Shown here piece by piece: positions 38,604 through 48,061 of a stretch of 48,681 bases of DNA (its first letter is position 1; each line of letters opens with the position of its first letter). This DNA is from Sulfurimicrobium sp. (GTDB taxonomy: Bacteria > Pseudomonadota > Gammaproteobacteria > Burkholderiales > Sulfuricellaceae), in assembly GCA_030652035.1 (NCBI GenBank), contig JAUSBJ010000021.1, positions 1 to 48,681 on the forward strand. The letters run 5' to 3'. A program made the translations under genes and the position numbers. Under the pieces are notes generated by a model. That model was not told the DNA's origin, searched no databases, and saw nothing but the letters and a program-made list of their open reading frames with translations.

Positions 38604-39840
38604 GTTCACGATCGGGTAGTAGTTGCAGATCCTGCTCCACAATATCCGGCAAGGGCAGAAGCCGAGCATCATTGTGGCGCGCTATAAAAGCCTTTATCTG
38701 CTGCCGGTTTTCTTCGGCGAATACGGAGCAAGTAACGTACAGCAATTTACCACCTTGCTCCAGGCAATGCCACAAGGCATCCAGGATATGCGACTGCTGT
38801 ATAGCAAACTGGGCAATATCACCCTCGCGACGCAGCCATTTGATATCGGGATGACGCCGCACCACGCCGGAAGCGCTGCATGGCACGTCCGCCAGAATGC
38901 GCTGGAATAGATGGCCATCCCACCATTGCGACGGCTGCGACGCATCGCCTGCCACGCATCTGGCGTGCAGGCCCAGACGACCCAGATTCTGCTCCACTTT
39001 CTGCAAACGCCGGGCATCGTGGTCCAGCGCGGTCAGTTCCACATCGGCCAGCTCCAGCAGGTGCGCCGTCTTGCCTCCAGGCGCTGCGCAGGCATCCAGC
39101 ACGCGCATGCCATCTCTCACGTCCAGCAGCCCTGCGGCAAGCTGCGCGCCGCCATCCTGCACCGAAACCAGCCCCTGGCTGAAGCCGGGCAGCCTGTCAA
39201 CCGCAAGCGGTCGATCCACCATGATGCCGGAAACACCCACTGCACGGGCGGCAATCCCGGCCTCGGCAAGCTGTAGCAAATAATCCTCTACACCGGCCTT
39301 GCGGCGATTCACCCGCAAAGTCATGGGAGGATGCTGATTTCCGGCTGCCAGGATTTGTTCCCACGCCAGTGGATACTGGTGACGCAGCTTGTCAATCCAC
39401 CACTGGGGATGAGAAAAACACCCTTCTTCGCTGCTATTTACCACCTCGGACAACAAGCGCTCGCGCTGCCGCAGGAAGTTGCGCAACACCGCATTTACCA
39501 AGCCTTTGGCGGACGTCTTGCGCAACGCCTGGGTGGTTTTAACCGCATGATCCACTATCGCGTGCGGCTGGGTGTGGGTGTAGACCAACTGATAAAGCGC
39601 CACCAGCAGCAGACAGCGGATACTCTCGTCATGCAGTGGTTTCTGCAGCAAACCCGCAAGTATGGCCTGCAAGGGACCGTAGTGGCGCAGCGTGCCATAG
39701 CTCAAATCCTGGAGCAGGGCACGCTGCTGGGGTGTCAGCTTGGCGTTTCGCTCGAACATAAGCTGCAGCACCTGATTCAGGTTGCGCCCGGCTAAAACCT
39801 GGGCAACCGCAGCGCTCGCCAGTGGCTGGACGTCAAGCAA
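38566..39840 (-). CDS. rsmB: 16S rRNA (cytosine-967-C5)-methyltransferase
   Basis: This enzyme methylates C967 of 16S rRNA. The 424-residue protein has the N-terminal NusB-like RNA-binding domain (about 1-140, with [16 protein letters not shown]) and a Rossmann methyltransferase domain. The SAM site is [18 protein letters not shown], and the two catalytic Cys sites are [18 protein letters not shown] and [10 protein letters not shown]. It starts with TTG at 39840, overlapping htpX by eight bases. Confidence 0.95.
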   Translation of the reverse strand: MLDVQPLASAAVAQVLAGRNLNQVLQLMFERNAKLTPQQRALLQDLSYGTLRHYGPLQAILAGLLQKPLHDESIRCLLLVALYQLVYTHTQPHAIVDHAVKTTQALRKTSAKGLVNAVLRNFLRQRERLLSEVVNSSEEGCFSHPQWWIDKLRHQYPLAWEQILAAGNQHPPMTLRVNRRKAGVEDYLLQLAEAGIAARAVGVSGIMVDRPLAVDRLPGFSQGLVSVQDGGAQLAAGLLDVRDGMRVLDACAAPGGKTAHLLELADVELTALDHDARRLQKVEQNLGRLGLHARCVAGDASQPSQWWDGHLFQRILADVPCSASGVVRRHPDIKWLRREGDIAQFAIQQSHILDALWHCLEQGGKLLYVTCSVFAEENRQQIKAFIARHNDARLLPLPDIVEQDLQLLPDREHDGFYYALLAKI

Positions 39841-40687
39841 GGCCGCGCGCCATGGCCATCAGACGTGCGACCCGCTCTTCGGTCGCAGGATGGGTGCTGA
39901 ACAGGCTCTTGATGCCATCAGCGGAAAGCGGGTTGATAATCATCATCTGTGCGGTTTCCGGGTGTTGCTCCGCGGTGGCCATGGGCAGCCCCTGGGCGTA
40001 GCGGTGAATCTTGTCGAGCGCGGCGGCCAGCGCCTCCGGGTCACGTGAAATTTCCGCGCCGCCACGATCCGCCTCGAATTCGCGTGAGCGGGAAATCGCC
40101 ATCTGGATCAGTGCCGCGGCAATCGGTGCCACGATCATGATCAGTATCGCAACGACCGGATGTACATTGCGTTCCCCATTTTGACTGCCCCCAAATAGCA
40201 TGCCGAACTGGGCAATGGAAGAAATAGCACCGGCGATCGTTGCAGAAATAGTGGAAATCAGCGTATCGCGATGCCTGACATGTGCCAACTCATGCGCCAT
40301 CACGCCACGCAGCTCTCTTTCCGACAGCACGCGCATGATGCCTGTGGTGGCCGCCACGGCGGCATGCTCGGGGTTACGGCCGGTGGCAAAAGCGTTGGGC
40401 TGGTCTTCGTCGATCACATACACTCGTGGCATTGGCAAGCCGGCGTTGTGAGACAACTCGCGTACCATGCGGTAAAACTGCGGCGCGCTGCTCTCATCCA
40501 CTTCCCGTGCGTTGTACATTCTGAGCACAGCCTGGTCGGAAAACCAGTAAGCCCAAACATTCATGCCGCCGGCAAACACCAGGGCCAGCAGCATTCCAGT
40601 GCGACCGCCCAGCGTCGCGCCTATCATACCGAACAAGGCCACGATAGCCGCCATCAGAATGGTCGTTTTAAACCAGTTACCCAGCAT
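39833..40687 (-). CDS. htpX: Membrane zinc protease HtpX
   Basis: This M48B membrane metalloprotease does quality control of inner-membrane proteins. The 284-residue length is standard. Two hydrophobic segments at the start ([39 protein letters not shown]), then the zinc motif HELAH in [14 protein letters not shown] with the third ligand Glu in [15 protein letters not shown] six bases upstream supports ATG 40687. It sits 59 bp after fmt; a short CCCCC/GGGGG inverted repeat lies in that gap. Confidence 0.96.
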   Translation of the reverse strand: MLGNWFKTTILMAAIVALFGMIGATLGGRTGMLLALVFAGGMNVWAYWFSDQAVLRMYNAREVDESSAPQFYRMVRELSHNAGLPMPRVYVIDEDQPNAFATGRNPEHAAVAATTGIMRVLSERELRGVMAHELAHVRHRDTLISTISATIAGAISSIAQFGMLFGGSQNGERNVHPVVAILIMIVAPIAAALIQMAISRSREFEADRGGAEISRDPEALAAALDKIHRYAQGLPMATAEQHPETAQMMIINPLSADGIKSLFSTHPATEERVARLMAMARGLA

Positions 40688-40746
40688 TGCAATTCCTCTT
40701 GTCCGAGTCTTCCCCCCTTTTAAAATGGGGGAATATCACGGCAAAT

Positions 40747-41679
40747 TCAAGCCAGATCGAAACGTTCACCCGCCTTGACCGGGTTGCCCTGCAAAAACTG
40801 CGCTGCAGGCAGGCGCTTCCCGCCCGCCTTCTGTAACTCTTGCAGCAGCAGAGCACCCTGCCCGCAGCCCACCAGCAGCCCCTCGCGGCCTGCTCGCAGA
40901 ACTTCGCCTGGCGGGCCATTTTCATCATCCCGCGCAACCGCCTGCCAGATGCGCCAGAGTTCCCCTTTGAATGAACTCTGGGCAACGGGAAAAGGATTGT
41001 AGGCGCGCACCGCACGTTCCAGTTTCTGCGCCGGAAGGCTCCAATCAAGCCGGGCCTCTGCCTTGCTGAGCTTGGCTGCGTAGGTGGCCAGGCTGTCATC
41101 CTGGATCTGTCCCGGCAAGACGCCCTGCTCCAGTTGTTGCAGGGCCGACACAATGGCCTCGGCGCCCAGTGCAGCCAGCTTGTCGTGCAAGGTTTGTGCC
41201 GTTTCTTTATCTTCGATGGGAAGAGGAAAACGCAACAGCATTGGGCCAGTATCCAGGCCTTCGTCCATCTGCATGATGGTAATGCCTGACTCGACATCAC
41301 CCGCCAGAATGGCCCTTTGAATCGGCGCCGCACCACGCCAGCGAGGCAACAACGAGGCATGGATATTGAGACAGCCCAGAGGCGGAATGGCCAGCACTTC
41401 GCGGGGAAGAATCAGCCCATAAGCGGCAACAATCATGGCATCGGCCTGCACGGCAGCCAGTTGCGCCTGAATTTCAGGGTGTCTCAAGCTAACCGGCTGC
41501 TGCACATTCAAGCCATTCGCCAGCGCCATCTGCTTGACGGGGCTCATGGTCAAGCTCATCCCCCGTCCGGCAGGCCGATCCGGCTGAGTCAGCACCAGTT
41601 TCACTTCGTGACCGGCATGCAGCAGTGCCTGCAAGGCCTGTGCCGCAAACACCGGGGTGCCGGCAAAGATCAACTTCAT
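40747..41679 (-). CDS. fmt: Methionyl-tRNA formyltransferase
   Basis: This enzyme formylates initiator Met-tRNA with 10-formyl-THF. At 310 residues it has the N-terminal formyltransferase domain (FAGTPVFAAQALQAL, the loop DRPAGRGMSLTMSPVKQMA, and the catalytic NIHASLLPRWRGAAPIQRAI) and the C-terminal OB domain (RAYNPFPVAQ). Its ATG overlaps the def stop by one base (TAATG), so formylation and deformylation enzymes are cotranslated. Confidence 0.97.
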   Translation of the reverse strand: MKLIFAGTPVFAAQALQALLHAGHEVKLVLTQPDRPAGRGMSLTMSPVKQMALANGLNVQQPVSLRHPEIQAQLAAVQADAMIVAAYGLILPREVLAIPPLGCLNIHASLLPRWRGAAPIQRAILAGDVESGITIMQMDEGLDTGPMLLRFPLPIEDKETAQTLHDKLAALGAEAIVSALQQLEQGVLPGQIQDDSLATYAAKLSKAEARLDWSLPAQKLERAVRAYNPFPVAQSSFKGELWRIWQAVARDDENGPPGEVLRAGREGLLVGCGQGALLLQELQKAGGKRLPAAQFLQGNPVKAGERFDLA

Positions 41680-42182
41680 TACATGGTCTCGCGCTGCTGT
41701 TTCTGCAGCTTTATCTTGATCCGCGTCTGCTTGAGGCGGGAAAGGTACTCAATAAAGACCTTTCCCTGAAGGTGATCAATTTCATGTTGGATGCATACCG
41801 CAAGCAAGCCATCGGCATGCAGGGTGAACGGCTTGCCATCGCGATCCAGGGCTTCGACCGCAATGCGCTCGGCACGCGTCACTTTTTCATAGATTCCCGG
41901 CACGGACAAGCAGCCCTCCTCGCGCTCGCCCACCCCGTCACGGGAGATGATTCTAGGATTGATGAGCGCCATCAGCTTGTCATGGGATTCGGAAATATCG
42001 ACCACAATGACTTGCTTATGCACATTCACCTGGGTGGCGGCCAAGCCAATGCCTGGCGCGGAATACATAGTCTGAGCCATGTCATCCACCAGTTTGCGGA
42101 TTTCCGCGTTAACCTCCTTAACCGGAGAGGCAATGGTATGCAGACGCTGATCAGGGTAATGCAGGATCGATAAAAGGGCCAT
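41679..42182 (-). CDS. def: Peptide deformylase
   Basis: This metalloenzyme removes the N-formyl group from new proteins. The 167 residues carry all three motifs: [10 protein letters not shown] (motif I), EGCLSVPG (motif II, metal Cys) and HEIDHLQG (motif III, HExxH). It heads the minus-strand def-fmt pair and diverges from the LysM-dprA operon over about 134 bp of AT-rich DNA, presumably holding both promoters. Confidence 0.97.
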   Translation of the reverse strand: MALLSILHYPDQRLHTIASPVKEVNAEIRKLVDDMAQTMYSAPGIGLAATQVNVHKQVIVVDISESHDKLMALINPRIISRDGVGEREEGCLSVPGIYEKVTRAERIAVEALDRDGKPFTLHADGLLAVCIQHEIDHLQGKVFIEYLSRLKQTRIKIKLQKQQRETM

Positions 42183-42236
42183 AATTGCTTGCCTATTTAA
42201 ATAATTACATGCAGAATTTAATTTAAAACCTAAGTA

Positions 42237-42255
42237 CGGCCAGACGAAATGGCCG
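42237..42255. other. Short stem-loop in the def/LysM divergent region
   Basis: A 6-bp GC-rich stem (42237-42242 with 42250-42255) with a 7-base loop lies in the leader of the LysM gene, about 60 bp before its start. It may shape the mRNA leader or be an operator. Evidence for either is weak. Confidence 0.35.
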
Positions 42256-42316
42256 ATTTACAGAACTTCTGAATATGGACAAAGCAGAAAAGTTCTTCAC
42301 CAGAGCGAGGCGCCCT

Positions 42317-43603
42317 ATGCGTAAGCCCATCATTATAGCCGTGCTTTCCTTTTCCGGCTTGATTTCCTCCTTGGCAGGAGCGGATGATATCAAGCTGCTG
42401 GACAATCCCCCGCAACAACATGTGGTGGTGAAGGGCGATACACTGTGGGGAATATCCTCAAAATTCCTCAAAGACCCTTGGCGCTGGCCGCAACTGTGGC
42501 AAATGAATCGTGAACAGATCAAGAATCCTCATCTGATTTACCCCGGAGATGTCGTTATACTCGACATGCAAGATGGATCTCCAAAATTGCGATTGGTCAA
42601 GGGCGAGCGAATCATCAAGCTGAGTCCTCAAGTCCGGGCCGAGTCTCTTGAGGCACAAGCCGTGCCGTCCATCCCTCTGTCCGCCATCGGCCCTTTCCTC
42701 ACAAAGCCTCTGATCATCGAGGAAGGCGATCTGGATAATGCGCCTTATATTGTCGGCACGGATGAAAGCAGGGTCATCATGGGACGAGGAGACCGTGTTT
42801 ATGCCGCTAATGCAAAAGACAGCAAAATCAAAGACTGGAGCATTTTCCGCCAAGGCAAAAAACTCCATGACCCTGACACCAAGCAACCAATGGGTTATGA
42901 AGCCGAGTATGTAGGTGAAGCACGGTCGCAGAATGTTAGTGAAGATGATTTAATGGAGTTGGTAATTACCCGATCAGTGCAGGAAATTCGACGTAATGAC
43001 CGCTTGGTATCCAGCATCGGCAGCAGTGAACTCAAATATGTCCCTCATGCGCCAGAACAGGCTATCAATGGCCGGATTATTTCCGCCTACGGCGCCATCA
43101 CGGATGCTGGAAAATATGGCACGGTATTGGTTAACAAGGGCAGCAAGGATGGACTGGAAACAGGGCATGTCCTGGCCGTGTACAGTAAGGGTCGCACCGT
43201 CGCTGGCAAGCCGACAGAAAAACGCAAGGACGCCTGGCGCTACGTAGACAAGGATTGCCTGAAACCCGGTAAAAGCATCAGTTACGACCAGTTTTACGAC
43301 CCCAAGGAAACACTTGAGTCCTGCGAGAATGAGCAGCCCGCCGAAAAGCCGGGCAAGGAAATCACCTACTCCGATATTGGCTGCCTCAAGCCGGGCTCAA
43401 AAATCAGCTTTGACCAGTTTTTTAACCCCAAAGATGTTTATAAACTGAACTGTCGCTCCGGCAACGCTAAAAACGATATCACCCTGCCTGATACGCGTAC
43501 AGGGCTGATTTTCGTCTATCGCGTTTTCGACCGCGTTTCGTACGCACTGGTAATGAGTGCGAACCGCCCGGTTTATCTGCTGGACGTTGTCAAGAATCCT
43601 TGA
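42317..43603 (+). CDS. LysM-domain cell-wall-binding protein
   Basis: This is an exported protein of 428 residues. Signal peptide is about 1-22 (LISSLAGA). A LysM domain starts at about 35 (HVVVKGDTLWGISSKFL, WPQLWQMNREQIKNPHLIYPGDVV) and binds peptidoglycan. The rest is the family's own extension. In the C-terminal third two Cys-bracketed segments repeat: C314 to C336 and C356 to C379, each beginning CLKPG and containing YDQFYDPK or FDQFFNPK. ATG 42317 is chosen over 42275 because the signal peptide starts there and GAGG lies about six bases upstream. This gene is regularly found before dprA in betaproteobacteria. Confidence 0.87.
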   Translation: MRKPIIIAVLSFSGLISSLAGADDIKLLDNPPQQHVVVKGDTLWGISSKFLKDPWRWPQLWQMNREQIKNPHLIYPGDVVILDMQDGSPKLRLVKGERIIKLSPQVRAESLEAQAVPSIPLSAIGPFLTKPLIIEEGDLDNAPYIVGTDESRVIMGRGDRVYAANAKDSKIKDWSIFRQGKKLHDPDTKQPMGYEAEYVGEARSQNVSEDDLMELVITRSVQEIRRNDRLVSSIGSSELKYVPHAPEQAINGRIISAYGAITDAGKYGTVLVNKGSKDGLETGHVLAVYSKGRTVAGKPTEKRKDAWRYVDKDCLKPGKSISYDQFYDPKETLESCENEQPAEKPGKEITYSDIGCLKPGSKISFDQFFNPKDVYKLNCRSGNAKNDITLPDTRTGLIFVYRVFDRVSYALVMSANRPVYLLDVVKNP

Positions 43604-44697
43604 TCGACAAGCAACACGACCTTTCCCTGTGGGTCGCCCTGAGCCTGATTCAAGGCTTGGGCGGGGAAGGCTACCGACGCCTGTTGCAGTCCTTTGGTGA
43701 ACCCGAGCAGATTTTCTCCGCTGGCTATTCCGCTCTGGAAAAAATCGTGCGCGCACCCGTTGCCCGTCTTATTAGCGCCGGCCCCAACCAAGAGGCGCTC
43801 ACGCCGATTCTGAGGTGGCTGGAAGACCCTCTCAATCATGTTGTCACCCTGGCGGATAGTGACTACCCCTGCGCCTTGCTGGAAGTCCCCGATCCACCTC
43901 CTCTGCTTTATGTCAAAGGCCAGCGAAAACACCTGAACCATCCGGCCTTGGCTATCGTCGGCAGCCGCAACGCTACGCCTCAAGGGATTTCAAATGCAGA
44001 AAGTTTTGCACATCACCTCAGCGACAGCGGATTATGCATTGTAAGTGGACTTGCGCTTGGGATAGATGGAGCAGCCCATCGCGGCGGGCTGCAAGGCCAG
44101 GGCAGCAGCATCGCCGTTGTGGGTACCGGCCTGGATATCGTTTATCCCGCACGCCACCGTGAACTTGCGCATAAGCTTGCCCAGGAAGGCGCTCTGGTAT
44201 CCGAGTTCCCGCTCGGCACGCCCTCCAAGGCCCAGAACTTCCCACGCCGCAATCGCCTGATCAGCGGCCTTTCGCGTGGCTGCCTAGTGGTGGAAGCAGC
44301 GCTTCAAAGCGGCTCCCTAATCACGGCTCGATTGGCTGCGGAGCAAGGACGGGAGGTATTTGCCATCCCGGGTTCTATTCATTCACCACTGGCGAAAGGT
44401 TGCCACTACCTGATAAAGCAAGGCGCAAAACTGGTTGAAACGGCACAGGAAGTCCTGGATGAACTCGGCTACCCCGTCATTGCAGCCTCGATCCGTTCTC
44501 CAGAATCATTTTCTCTGAACAAGGACGAAGCGCTGCTGATGCAATGTATCGGCTTCGATCCCGCCAGCATCGACTCACTGGTCAGCTGTAGCGGCTTGAC
44601 GATTGATAACGTTTGCGCCATTCTGTTAACGATGGAATTGGCTGGTCATGTGACCAGCCTGCCTGGTGGATTTTATCAGCGCAACGGAAAAGTTTAA
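43600..44697 (+). CDS. dprA: DNA-processing protein DprA
   Basis: This protein guards incoming single-stranded DNA and loads RecA in natural transformation. It is 365 residues: a helical N-terminal domain, then the Rossmann fold with AIVGSRNATPQG, IVSGLALGIDGAAHRG, VVGTGLDIVYP, FPRRNRLISGLSRG and GREVFAIPGSI. A C-terminal winged-helix-like DML1 domain ends the protein. It starts with TTG overlapping the LysM stop (TTGA), an inefficient start that may keep its level low. Competence genes themselves are not in the window. Confidence 0.94.
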   Translation: MIDKQHDLSLWVALSLIQGLGGEGYRRLLQSFGEPEQIFSAGYSALEKIVRAPVARLISAGPNQEALTPILRWLEDPLNHVVTLADSDYPCALLEVPDPPPLLYVKGQRKHLNHPALAIVGSRNATPQGISNAESFAHHLSDSGLCIVSGLALGIDGAAHRGGLQGQGSSIAVVGTGLDIVYPARHRELAHKLAQEGALVSEFPLGTPSKAQNFPRRNRLISGLSRGCLVVEAALQSGSLITARLAAEQGREVFAIPGSIHSPLAKGCHYLIKQGAKLVETAQEVLDELGYPVIAASIRSPESFSLNKDEALLMQCIGFDPASIDSLVSCSGLTIDNVCAILLTMELAGHVTSLPGGFYQRNGKV

Positions 44698-44712
44698 TAA
44701 CGAAACCAAATA

Positions 44713-45174
44713 ATGATGTTCGACATTCTCGTTTACTTGTTCGAAAACTATTTCGAAGCCAACCTTCACCCGGATCAGAGCACTCTGGAAAGAGAGTTAT
44801 CGGCCGCGGGTTTTGATAGTTCTGAAATCAACCAAGCATTTGACTGGCTTAACGATCTAGACAAACTCTCCCTCGCCCCTTACCCGGAAAGCATGTTGGA
44901 TAGCACGTCCACACGCTTTTACTCGGATGTCGAAATGAAAAAGATAGACGCCGAGAGTCGTGGTTTTCTGACTTTCCTTGAAGTATCCGACATCATTAAT
45001 CCCGTCCAAAGAGAATGGGTGATAGACCGCATTCTTGCACTGAACGACCGTGATGTTGATCTAGAGCAAGTCAAATGGATCGTCCTGATCGTTTTATGGA
45101 GCCAAGGCCAGGCCGAGGATTACCTATTCATGGAAGAAATGCTGTTCGGCGATAGCACGCCGCAAATGCATTAA
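44713..45174 (+). CDS. smg: Smg/DUF494 family protein
   Basis: This 153-residue acidic protein is of the Smg family, recognised by MFDILVYLFENYFEANL at the start, LERELSAAGF, and the central RFYSDVEMKKIDAESRGFL. It always lies by dprA and topA in gammaproteobacteria and betaproteobacteria. No function is established. It begins 15 bp after dprA and ends 54 bp before topA. Confidence 0.93.
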   Translation: MMFDILVYLFENYFEANLHPDQSTLERELSAAGFDSSEINQAFDWLNDLDKLSLAPYPESMLDSTSTRFYSDVEMKKIDAESRGFLTFLEVSDIINPVQREWVIDRILALNDRDVDLEQVKWIVLIVLWSQGQAEDYLFMEEMLFGDSTPQMH

Positions 45175-45228
45175 TCTTCTCAACCCATTCCAGCAGCTGA
45201 ACCTCTTTGGCGCCACCATATACTGTTT

Positions 45229-47505
45229 ATGTCATCCTTTCTGCTGATCGTTGAATCCCCTTCCAAAGCCAAAACCCTGAAGAAGTATCTGGGCAAGGAT
45301 TTTGAAATCCTTGCCTCATATGGGCATGTGCGCGACCTTGTACCCAAACAGGGCGCCGTTGACACTGCACACGACTTCTCTATGAAGTATGAATTGATCG
45401 CGCGTAACAGCAAACATGTCGATGCCATTGCCAAAGCGGTTAAAGATGTTGACACCATCTATCTCGCAACCGACCCGGACCGCGAAGGCGAAGCGATTGC
45501 CTGGCATTTAGCTGAAATCCTTAAAGAAAAAAAGCTACTGAAAAACAAAACTCTGAAACGCGTTGTTTTTCATGAAATTACTCAATCAGCCGTCCTGGCC
45601 GCCGTCGCGGAACCTCGCGAAATCGAAATGGATATGGTCAACGCACAGCAAGCCCGACGTGCTCTGGACTATCTGGTGGGCTTCAATCTTTCCCCGCTGC
45701 TTTGGCGCAAGATCCGTCGCGGACTATCTGCAGGCCGCGTACAAAGTCCGGCACTTCGCCTGATAGTCGAGCGTGAGCTTGAGATAGAGAAGTTCCAGAC
45801 TCAGGAATACTGGACCATTCACCTCGATAGTCATAAAGGCCGTCAAAAGTTCAATGCAAAATTATTCCAGTACAGTGGCGAAAAGCTGACTCAGTTCAGC
45901 GTCAATAATGACGCACAGCAAGCCGCCATGGTCGCCGACTTGCTGCAAGCAGGTGACGGCAAGGCCACCGTCACGCAGGTCGATAAAAAGCGCAAACAAC
46001 GTGTAGCTGCAGCACCTTTTACTACTTCTACGTTGCAACAAGAGGCTGTACGCAAGCTCGGCTTCACTACAGACCGCGCCATGAAGGTCGCACAACAGCT
46101 GTACGAAGGCATCGATATCGGCGGCACCGCCACCGGCCTGATCTCATATATGCGTACCGACTCCGTCAATCTGGCGCAAGAAGCCATCGAAGAGATTCGG
46201 GCATACATCGCCAGCAATTTTGAACCGGACTATCTTCCAAAGGCAGCGCTGAGTTATAAAAACAAATCAAAGAATGCCCAGGAAGCGCATGAAGCGATCA
46301 GGCCTACCTCCATCCAGCGTTCGCCCCAGGAAGTTCGCCAGTATCTTAGTGCAGACCAAATCAAACTGTATGAAATGATTTGGAAACGCACCTTGGCTTG
46401 CCAGATGAGCGCGGCAAAATTTGACACTGTCAGTCTGGATCTGGCTGTAGGAAGTGATGAAAACCTGTTCCGCGCTACCGGCCAGACCATGGTTTTTCCA
46501 GGTTACATCGCGGTCTATCAAGAAGACCAGGACGATAGCGAGGAAGAAAGCGAGAGCAAATTGCCCCCCCTCGAAAAGGGGGACGTTGTTGCGATAGACC
46601 AGATATCCGGAGAGCAGCACTTCACACAACCCCCTCCACGCTATTCCGAGGCAAGCCTGGTGAAAGTTCTCGAGGAATATGGCATAGGTCGACCTTCAAC
46701 CTATGCAAGTATTATCAGCACCCTGCAAGCGAGGGAATACGCTTTACTGGACAAAAAGCGCTTTTATCCCACAGATGTTGGTAGAGTGGTCAACAAGTTT
46801 CTCACCGAACACTTTACACGCTATGTGAATTACGACTTTACCGCTCAACTGGAAGATGAGCTTGATCTGATTTCAGCCGGAAAACGGGAATGGATTCCGG
46901 TACTTGAAACATTTTGGAAGGATTTCAGCCAACAACTCACCGAGAAGAAGGATGTAGACCGTCCAGGGGTTGAAGTACTGGAAGAGGCCTGCCCAAAATG
47001 CGGAAAACATCTAACCGCACGGCTCGGAAAGCGTGGCAAATTCATCGGCTGTTCTGCATATCCAGAATGCGACTATACCCGCAACATGGATGGTGAACCC
47101 GGTGAGTCTACTCAGCCCGTCATCGTTGAAGGGCGTGTTTGTCCACAATGCAGCAGTGAACTGGTTATAAAGACCGGGCCTTATGGAAAGTTCATCGGTT
47201 GTACCAGTTATCCTAAGTGTAAATTCATCGAACCTCTTGAAAAGCCCAAGGATACCGGCGTTAACTGCCCCGAATGCAAAGCGGGTACCTTAATCGAACG
47301 CAAGAGCCGCTATGGAAAGCTATTTTATTCCTGCAACAGCTATCCGAAGTGTAAGTACGCCACCTGGAACCTGCCCATTAACGAGCCTTGCCCAAAATGC
47401 GGCTGGCCCATCATGACCATTAAAATTACAAAACGCAGAGGAACGGAAAAAGTTTGCCCGCAGAAAGATTGCGGTCATGTTGAACAGGTTGCTGCGCCAG
47501 AATAA
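45229..47505 (+). CDS. topA: DNA topoisomerase I
   Basis: This type IA topoisomerase relaxes negative supercoils. It is 758 residues. The Toprim domain has LLIVESPSKAKT and the metal-binding ATDPDREGEAIAW. The active-site Tyr is Tyr307 in SYMRTDS. Four C-terminal four-Cys zinc modules follow about residue 584 (CPKCGKHL, CPQCSSEL, CPECKAGTL and CPKCGWPI), the last two slightly divergent; they bind single-stranded DNA. An acidic stretch (about 435-446, DQDDSEEESES) precedes a conserved region. A strong terminator follows the stop codon. Confidence 0.97.
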   Translation: MSSFLLIVESPSKAKTLKKYLGKDFEILASYGHVRDLVPKQGAVDTAHDFSMKYELIARNSKHVDAIAKAVKDVDTIYLATDPDREGEAIAWHLAEILKEKKLLKNKTLKRVVFHEITQSAVLAAVAEPREIEMDMVNAQQARRALDYLVGFNLSPLLWRKIRRGLSAGRVQSPALRLIVERELEIEKFQTQEYWTIHLDSHKGRQKFNAKLFQYSGEKLTQFSVNNDAQQAAMVADLLQAGDGKATVTQVDKKRKQRVAAAPFTTSTLQQEAVRKLGFTTDRAMKVAQQLYEGIDIGGTATGLISYMRTDSVNLAQEAIEEIRAYIASNFEPDYLPKAALSYKNKSKNAQEAHEAIRPTSIQRSPQEVRQYLSADQIKLYEMIWKRTLACQMSAAKFDTVSLDLAVGSDENLFRATGQTMVFPGYIAVYQEDQDDSEEESESKLPPLEKGDVVAIDQISGEQHFTQPPPRYSEASLVKVLEEYGIGRPSTYASIISTLQAREYALLDKKRFYPTDVGRVVNKFLTEHFTRYVNYDFTAQLEDELDLISAGKREWIPVLETFWKDFSQQLTEKKDVDRPGVEVLEEACPKCGKHLTARLGKRGKFIGCSAYPECDYTRNMDGEPGESTQPVIVEGRVCPQCSSELVIKTGPYGKFIGCTSYPKCKFIEPLEKPKDTGVNCPECKAGTLIERKSRYGKLFYSCNSYPKCKYATWNLPINEPCPKCGWPIMTIKITKRRGTEKVCPQKDCGHVEQVAAPE

Positions 47506-47515
47506 TTTCATCAAT

Positions 47516-47543
47516 AAGAAAGGCCCGGTTAAGGGCCTTTCTT
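47516..47543 (+). terminator. Rho-independent terminator after topA
   Basis: An 11-bp perfect stem (47516-47526 with 47533-47543) with a 6-base loop sits 11 bp after the topA stop. The 3' arm ends in a T-rich run that continues downstream. Confidence 0.85.
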
Positions 47544-47585
47544 ATTTCCTTACAAACACATCACAATCATCTTGTCGGGTGTCAC

Positions 47586-47710
47586 AATTAATGAAATATT
47601 TCACTCTGAATTATAAGCACTTTTTCATTAATTACGGCGCACTATATAAAGATCAGTGCCACGATAAGTGAAAATATATGGCGGCTATGCCACCATTAAC
47701 GAAATATTCA
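47586..47710. repeat. Clustered inverted and direct repeats downstream of topA
   Basis: AATTAATGAAA (47586-47596) is matched by its exact reverse complement at 47623-47633. A near-copy of ATTAATGAAATATTTCA (47587-47603) occurs in direct orientation at 47695-47710 with one substitution and one missing T. The spacing of about 108 bp is too short for an IS. They could be regulatory or replication iterons, or the ends of a decayed element. Confidence 0.5.
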
Positions 47711-47731
47711 GGTGCCCGCTTTTTACTGGCA

Positions 47732-47774
47732 GACAAGTTACTGGTTTTTCACTAACTTGGTACAAGTTTTCACT
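47732..47774. repeat. Second repeat cluster: ACAAGTT and TTTTCACT copies
   Basis: ACAAGTT occurs at 47732 and 47762, each followed within a few bases by TTTTCACT. A perfect inverted repeat, AACTTG-N3-CAAGTT, spans 47754-47768. Such a motif could be an operator for a minus- or plus-strand gene not visible here. Confidence 0.4.
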
Positions 47775-48014
47775 TTCCATGTCTTCTGTAAGATTCTCAA
47801 AATCCCCAAAACGACCGTACTCCAAAATACACAGGTCCCCATCAATTTTGAGAATGTGCACCTAATAAATACATTCCAAATTAGTGAAGATCCTACAAGC
47901 CATCTCCGATTGCCGCGCCGTGAGCTTTATGCAGTCGAGTGTAATTCGGCTGACCAAATACTCGTCCGTGTGGGAATCACTCTTGGCCAATCGTGGGCAA
48001 CGTCGATTGGTCAG

Positions 48015-48034
48015 ACTGACAAGCCGATGTCAGT
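48015..48034. other. Hairpin 27 bp beyond the dCTP-deaminase-like gene
   Basis: A 7-bp perfect stem (ACTGACA with TGTCAGT) and a 6-base loop lie just downstream of the minus-strand gene at 48062. No T-run follows. A nearby 7-bp inverted repeat (CCAATCG at 47987 and CGATTGG at 48004) adds to the structure. Possibly a weak 3' end structure. Confidence 0.35.
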
Positions 48035-48061
48035 GGATCACGGCGCCGGGAAATTCATCTC

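Larger units (their letters stand above)
47544..48061. other. Repeat-rich region without a convincing gene
   Basis: No credible gene was found: the open frames (about 60-117 codons) lack ribosome sites and resemble nothing I know. The first part is AT-rich (30% GC at 47581-47640), while the stretch from about 47880 is GC-richer and different in texture, as if joined from another source. It carries several direct and inverted repeats, listed separately. It marks the junction between the conserved locus and accessory DNA. Confidence 0.55.

Noticed and set aside
46565..46590. C-run/G-run inverted repeat in topA, similar to one at 40712-40731 between fmt and htpX
   Set aside because: In topA it encodes the conserved LPPLEKGD stretch, so it is explained by coding. 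The intergenic one has a short stem and no T-run, so I do not call a terminator or a repeat family.
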